Assembly (NCBI GenBank): GCA_009779045.1
Contig: WREZ01000066.1
Location: 1 to 7,124 of the forward strand
DNA from: Candidatus Bathycorpusculum sp.
Lineage (GTDB): Archaea; Thermoproteota; Bathyarchaeia; Bathyarchaeales; Bathycorpusculaceae
Length of the DNA stretch: 7,124 nucleotides
Direction: 5' to 3'
Shown here piece by piece: positions 4,961-7,124 of this stretch. The position numbers were made by a program, and so were the translations under genes. How positions within the stretch are numbered: position 1 is the stretch's first letter; every line of letters starts with the position of its first letter. The notes below the pieces were generated by a model, which was given only the letters and a program-made list of their open reading frames with translations, ran no database searches and was not told the origin of the DNA.

Positions 4961-6349
4961 ATGCCTCGTTTATGGTTTGATAAGGGTACGTTGTTGTTAA
5001 AGGGGGAGGTTGGTACTCCGTATGGTAAATGGGATCCTCGTAGTGGGTGTTATAGGATTAAGGCTTGTCATTATAGGGATGTTTTGGATTTTTTTAAGGC
5101 GAGTGATATTTGTGTTGAGGATGCTGTTTCGAGTTTGCCTGCTCTTGAGCAGTTAAAGGGTAGTATTGAGTTGCGGAATTATCAGGATAAGGCGTTGGAT
5201 CAATGGTTAGTGGCGGGTAAGCGGGGGGTGTTGGTTTTGCCGACTGCTGCTGGGAAAACTTTTATTGCTCTTAAAGCGGTTGATTTGCTTAAAGTTCAGA
5301 CGTTAATTGTTGTTCCTACTTTGGATTTGCTTGATCAGTGGCGGAAGCGGGTGCGTGATTGTCTTGGGGTGGAGGCAGGTGTTGTGGGTGGTGGTGAGTG
5401 TGTGTTGCGTATGGTGACGGTTTCAACGTATGATTCTGCTTATGCTCAGGCGGCGTTTTTGGGTAATCATTTTTTGTTGTTAATTTTTGATGAGGTGCAT
5501 CATTTGGCTTCGCCGGGTTATATGCAGATTGCTGAGATGTTTTTTGCGCCTTATCGTATGGGTTTGACTGCAACGTATGAGCGTAGTGATCAACGTCATA
5601 CTTTACTTCCCTTGTTAGTTGGTGATCCTGTTTATTCTGTTTCCGTGGAGGAGTTAACGGCTGGAAAGCATCTCTCTGATTATACTTATGAAAAGATAGC
5701 TGTAGAGTTAACAGAGCAGGAGCAGCAATTGTATGATGAGAATATGGCGGTTTTTAGAGGTTATCTTGAGTCACGTCATATTGTGTTGTATTCTGCTAGT
5801 GCTTTTAGACGTTTTATAATGTCTACAGGGCGTGATCCTAAGGCTAGAGAAGCTCTTCTTGCACGAAATAAAGCCTTAAAAGTTGCTGTTAACTCTGAGG
5901 CTAAACTTGATTTACTAGCAGAAAAGCTTGAAGTCTATAAAGATGAGAAAGTGTTAATTTTTACCTTATATAACGATTTAGTTTACATTATTAGTAAGCG
6001 TTTTTTGGTGCCTGCTGTTACTCATAAAACGCCTAGAGAGGAGCGGCGAGAAATTTTGACAAATTTTGGTAACGGTAAGTATAAGGTAATTGTTACATCA
6101 CAGGTTTTAGATGAGGGTGTGGATGTTCCTGACGCGTCTGTTGGTATAGTGCTTGGTGGAACGGGAAGTAAACGAGAGTTTATACAACGTTTAGGGCGGC
6201 TTCTTAGAAAAAAAGAGGGAAAACTAGCCAAATTAGTGGAAATAATTTCTAAATCTACCGTAGAGGTAGACATTAGCCGCCGCCGACGCTTAAACAACAA
6301 CAATAAGGCCTCTTCTACTTCTTCTGTTTCTAATGGAGGTGGCTCTTAG
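4961..6349 (+). CDS. xpb: XPB/Rad25-type superfamily 2 DNA helicase
   Basis: Archaeal XPB is an ATP-dependent 3'-5' DNA helicase related to the eukaryotic TFIIH subunit; it unwinds or remodels DNA and works with the nuclease Bax1. The 462-residue protein has an N-terminal damage-recognition-like region (about 1-65, with GTPYGKWDPRSGCYR), a Q-motif-like LRNYQ at 71-75, Walker A PTAAGKT at 94-100, DEVHH at 177-181, motif III TAT at 203-205, a thumb-like insert around 230-310, motif IV VLIFT at 331-335, motif V with LDEGVDVPDA at 383-392 and motif VI QRLGRLLRKK at 409-418. The XPB RED motif appears as R208-S209-D210. The last 20 or so residues are a low-complexity N/S/G tail. The ATG at 4961 gives the usual N-terminus. 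The gene overlaps bax1 by one base. Its 5' codons are extremely T/G-rich and become balanced later. Confidence 0.93.
   Translation: MPRLWFDKGTLLLKGEVGTPYGKWDPRSGCYRIKACHYRDVLDFFKASDICVEDAVSSLPALEQLKGSIELRNYQDKALDQWLVAGKRGVLVLPTAAGKTFIALKAVDLLKVQTLIVVPTLDLLDQWRKRVRDCLGVEAGVVGGGECVLRMVTVSTYDSAYAQAAFLGNHFLLLIFDEVHHLASPGYMQIAEMFFAPYRMGLTATYERSDQRHTLLPLLVGDPVYSVSVEELTAGKHLSDYTYEKIAVELTEQEQQLYDENMAVFRGYLESRHIVLYSASAFRRFIMSTGRDPKAREALLARNKALKVAVNSEAKLDLLAEKLEVYKDEKVLIFTLYNDLVYIISKRFLVPAVTHKTPREERREILTNFGNGKYKVIVTSQVLDEGVDVPDASVGIVLGGTGSKREFIQRLGRLLRKKEGKLAKLVEIISKSTVEVDISRRRRLNNNNKASSTSSVSNGGGS
6335..6340 (+). promoter_or_regulatory. Shine-Dalgarno site of bax1
   Basis: GGAGGT, a full-strength archaeal Shine-Dalgarno, ends 8 bases before the GTG at 6349 and lies inside the xpb reading frame, where it encodes part of the NGGGS tail. 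It fixes the GTG as the bax1 start and indicates translational coupling. Confidence 0.85.
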
Positions 6350-7124
6350 TGTTGCCTAGTAATTTGCTTTTGGTGTATAAACGCAAGGGCGAAATACAAC
6401 CACGTTATGCAAAAACTACCCCTGAAAATCTTAGAGTTGCAAATCAATTAATAAACGTGTATGCTGTGCATGTGGGGGAGAAGAAAAAAGTTATAACAGC
6501 TTTTGTTTCCGAGATAGAAAATCAAGGATATGACTACCGTTTTATCCGTGCATTATCTTTATTACTTGACCGAAAAAGCCACTTTGTTTGCAACAGCAAA
6601 ATTAACCCCTATGATATCCGCAAAAAAATATTTCAAATCACCGAAAAATATGGGGTTCCTACCACACCTAAAAAACGAGCGCAAATCTTAGAGTTAATTG
6701 CCTCTGAAACCAGACAAACTATAGAAGAGGTTGACAAACAATTATATGCCGATTTAGACGCTGAGTTATTTCTTGAAAAATTTAACCCCTCAACAGCATT
6801 AGAGCTACTGCAACAGTATAATCTTAGTTTAACACAAACCCTTCTATTTGAATGCAGTGAATTAAACTTTAAAGTTTCAGGCAACTGGCAACAACTTCTC
6901 TACCGCGTCAAAAAATTAGGTCTTATCTATGAAGTCTCCCCTGATGACTACAACGTAAAAATAAATGGTCCCTCCAGTCTCTTTAAACTAACAAAACGTT
7001 ATGGCATTAACATAGCAAAATTACTACCTATAATTATGGCCAACCAAACATGGACCCTAAACGCCAAAATACTCTGGCGATACACTAACGAAATATGCAA
7101 TTTTGAAATAAACAACACCAAACA
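6349..7124 (+). CDS. bax1: Bax1, XPB-associated nuclease (DUF790 family), 3'-truncated by window end
   Basis: Bax1 is the archaeal partner of XPB and is reported to be a structure-specific endonuclease that cuts DNA opened by the helicase. The frame runs from a GTG at 6349 without a stop to the window edge: 258 complete codons plus two bases. The translation begins MLPSNLLLVYKRKGEIQPRY. It includes YADLDAELFLEKF around 134-145, YNLSLTQTLLFEC at 157-169, LGLIYEVSPDDYNV, and GPSSLFKLTKRYG at 207-219 followed by AKLLP, all typical of DUF790 proteins. The start overlaps the last base of the xpb stop and has a strong Shine-Dalgarno. The C-terminal part, where the restriction-enzyme-like catalytic residues are expected, is outside the window, so nuclease activity cannot be checked. 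The frame is intact. Composition drifts to A/C-rich toward the 3' end. Confidence 0.92.
   Translation, partial: MLPSNLLLVYKRKGEIQPRYAKTTPENLRVANQLINVYAVHVGEKKKVITAFVSEIENQGYDYRFIRALSLLLDRKSHFVCNSKINPYDIRKKIFQITEKYGVPTTPKKRAQILELIASETRQTIEEVDKQLYADLDAELFLEKFNPSTALELLQQYNLSLTQTLLFECSELNFKVSGNWQQLLYRVKKLGLIYEVSPDDYNVKINGPSSLFKLTKRYGINIAKLLPIIMANQTWTLNAKILWRYTNEICNFEINNTK

Noticed and set aside
5316..5573. An 85-codon minus-strand frame inside xpb rich in H, P, Q, N and T
   Set aside because: The composition follows from the A/C-rich complement of the T/G-rich xpb sequence and no motif is present.
6022..6884. Minus-strand frames of 93 and 83 codons under xpb and bax1
   Set aside because: Both are antisense to conserved helicase and DUF790 coding sequence and have no recognisable features.

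Overview
The window looks like a piece of archaeal chromosome, not an obvious mobile element. The evidence is an XPB-type helicase followed by its archaeal nuclease partner Bax1, a stand-alone archaeal-size diphthamide synthetase (Dph6), TATA-like boxes about 25-30 bp before several starts, and U-run terminators. It is AT-rich. The gene mix and an anaerobic (class III) ribonucleotide reductase suggest an uncultured anaerobe, perhaps a Bathyarchaeia-like TACK archaeon. That placement is inference only and could not be tested here.

Layout. From 1 to 235 is a non-coding 3' flank with T-run terminators on both strands. From 236 to 3499, on the minus strand, lies an nrdR-nrdD-nrdG operon: the NrdR repressor, the glycyl-radical reductase and its radical-SAM activase. 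A TATA-like box and two NrdR-box-like dyads precede nrdR (3504-3558). From 3727 to 3945, also minus, is a small four-cysteine protein of unknown function with its own promoter and U-rich 3' end. From 4126 to 4812, minus, is dph6. A 148-bp divergent spacer follows. From 4961 to the right edge, on the plus strand, are xpb and bax1. They are joined by a one-base overlap and a textbook Shine-Dalgarno sequence. bax1 is cut by the window end and is not broken.

How the genes work together. NrdG would install the glycyl radical on NrdD, which makes dNTPs without oxygen. NrdR would sense the ATP/dATP ratio through its ATP-cone and shut off the whole operon, including its own gene, by binding the paired boxes. 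XPB and Bax1 form a helicase-nuclease pair for DNA repair or bubble processing. Dph6 completes diphthamide on elongation factor 2.

The most unusual feature is compositional. The plus strand is strongly T+G-rich at the left edge, falls to extreme A+C-richness near 3.6-4.0 kb, jumps back to T+G-rich at about 4.85 kb, and drifts to A+C-rich by the right edge. Read along each operon, the coding strand is T/G-rich at the promoter end and A/C-rich at the far end. Synonymous codons flip from NNT to NNC within nrdD itself.
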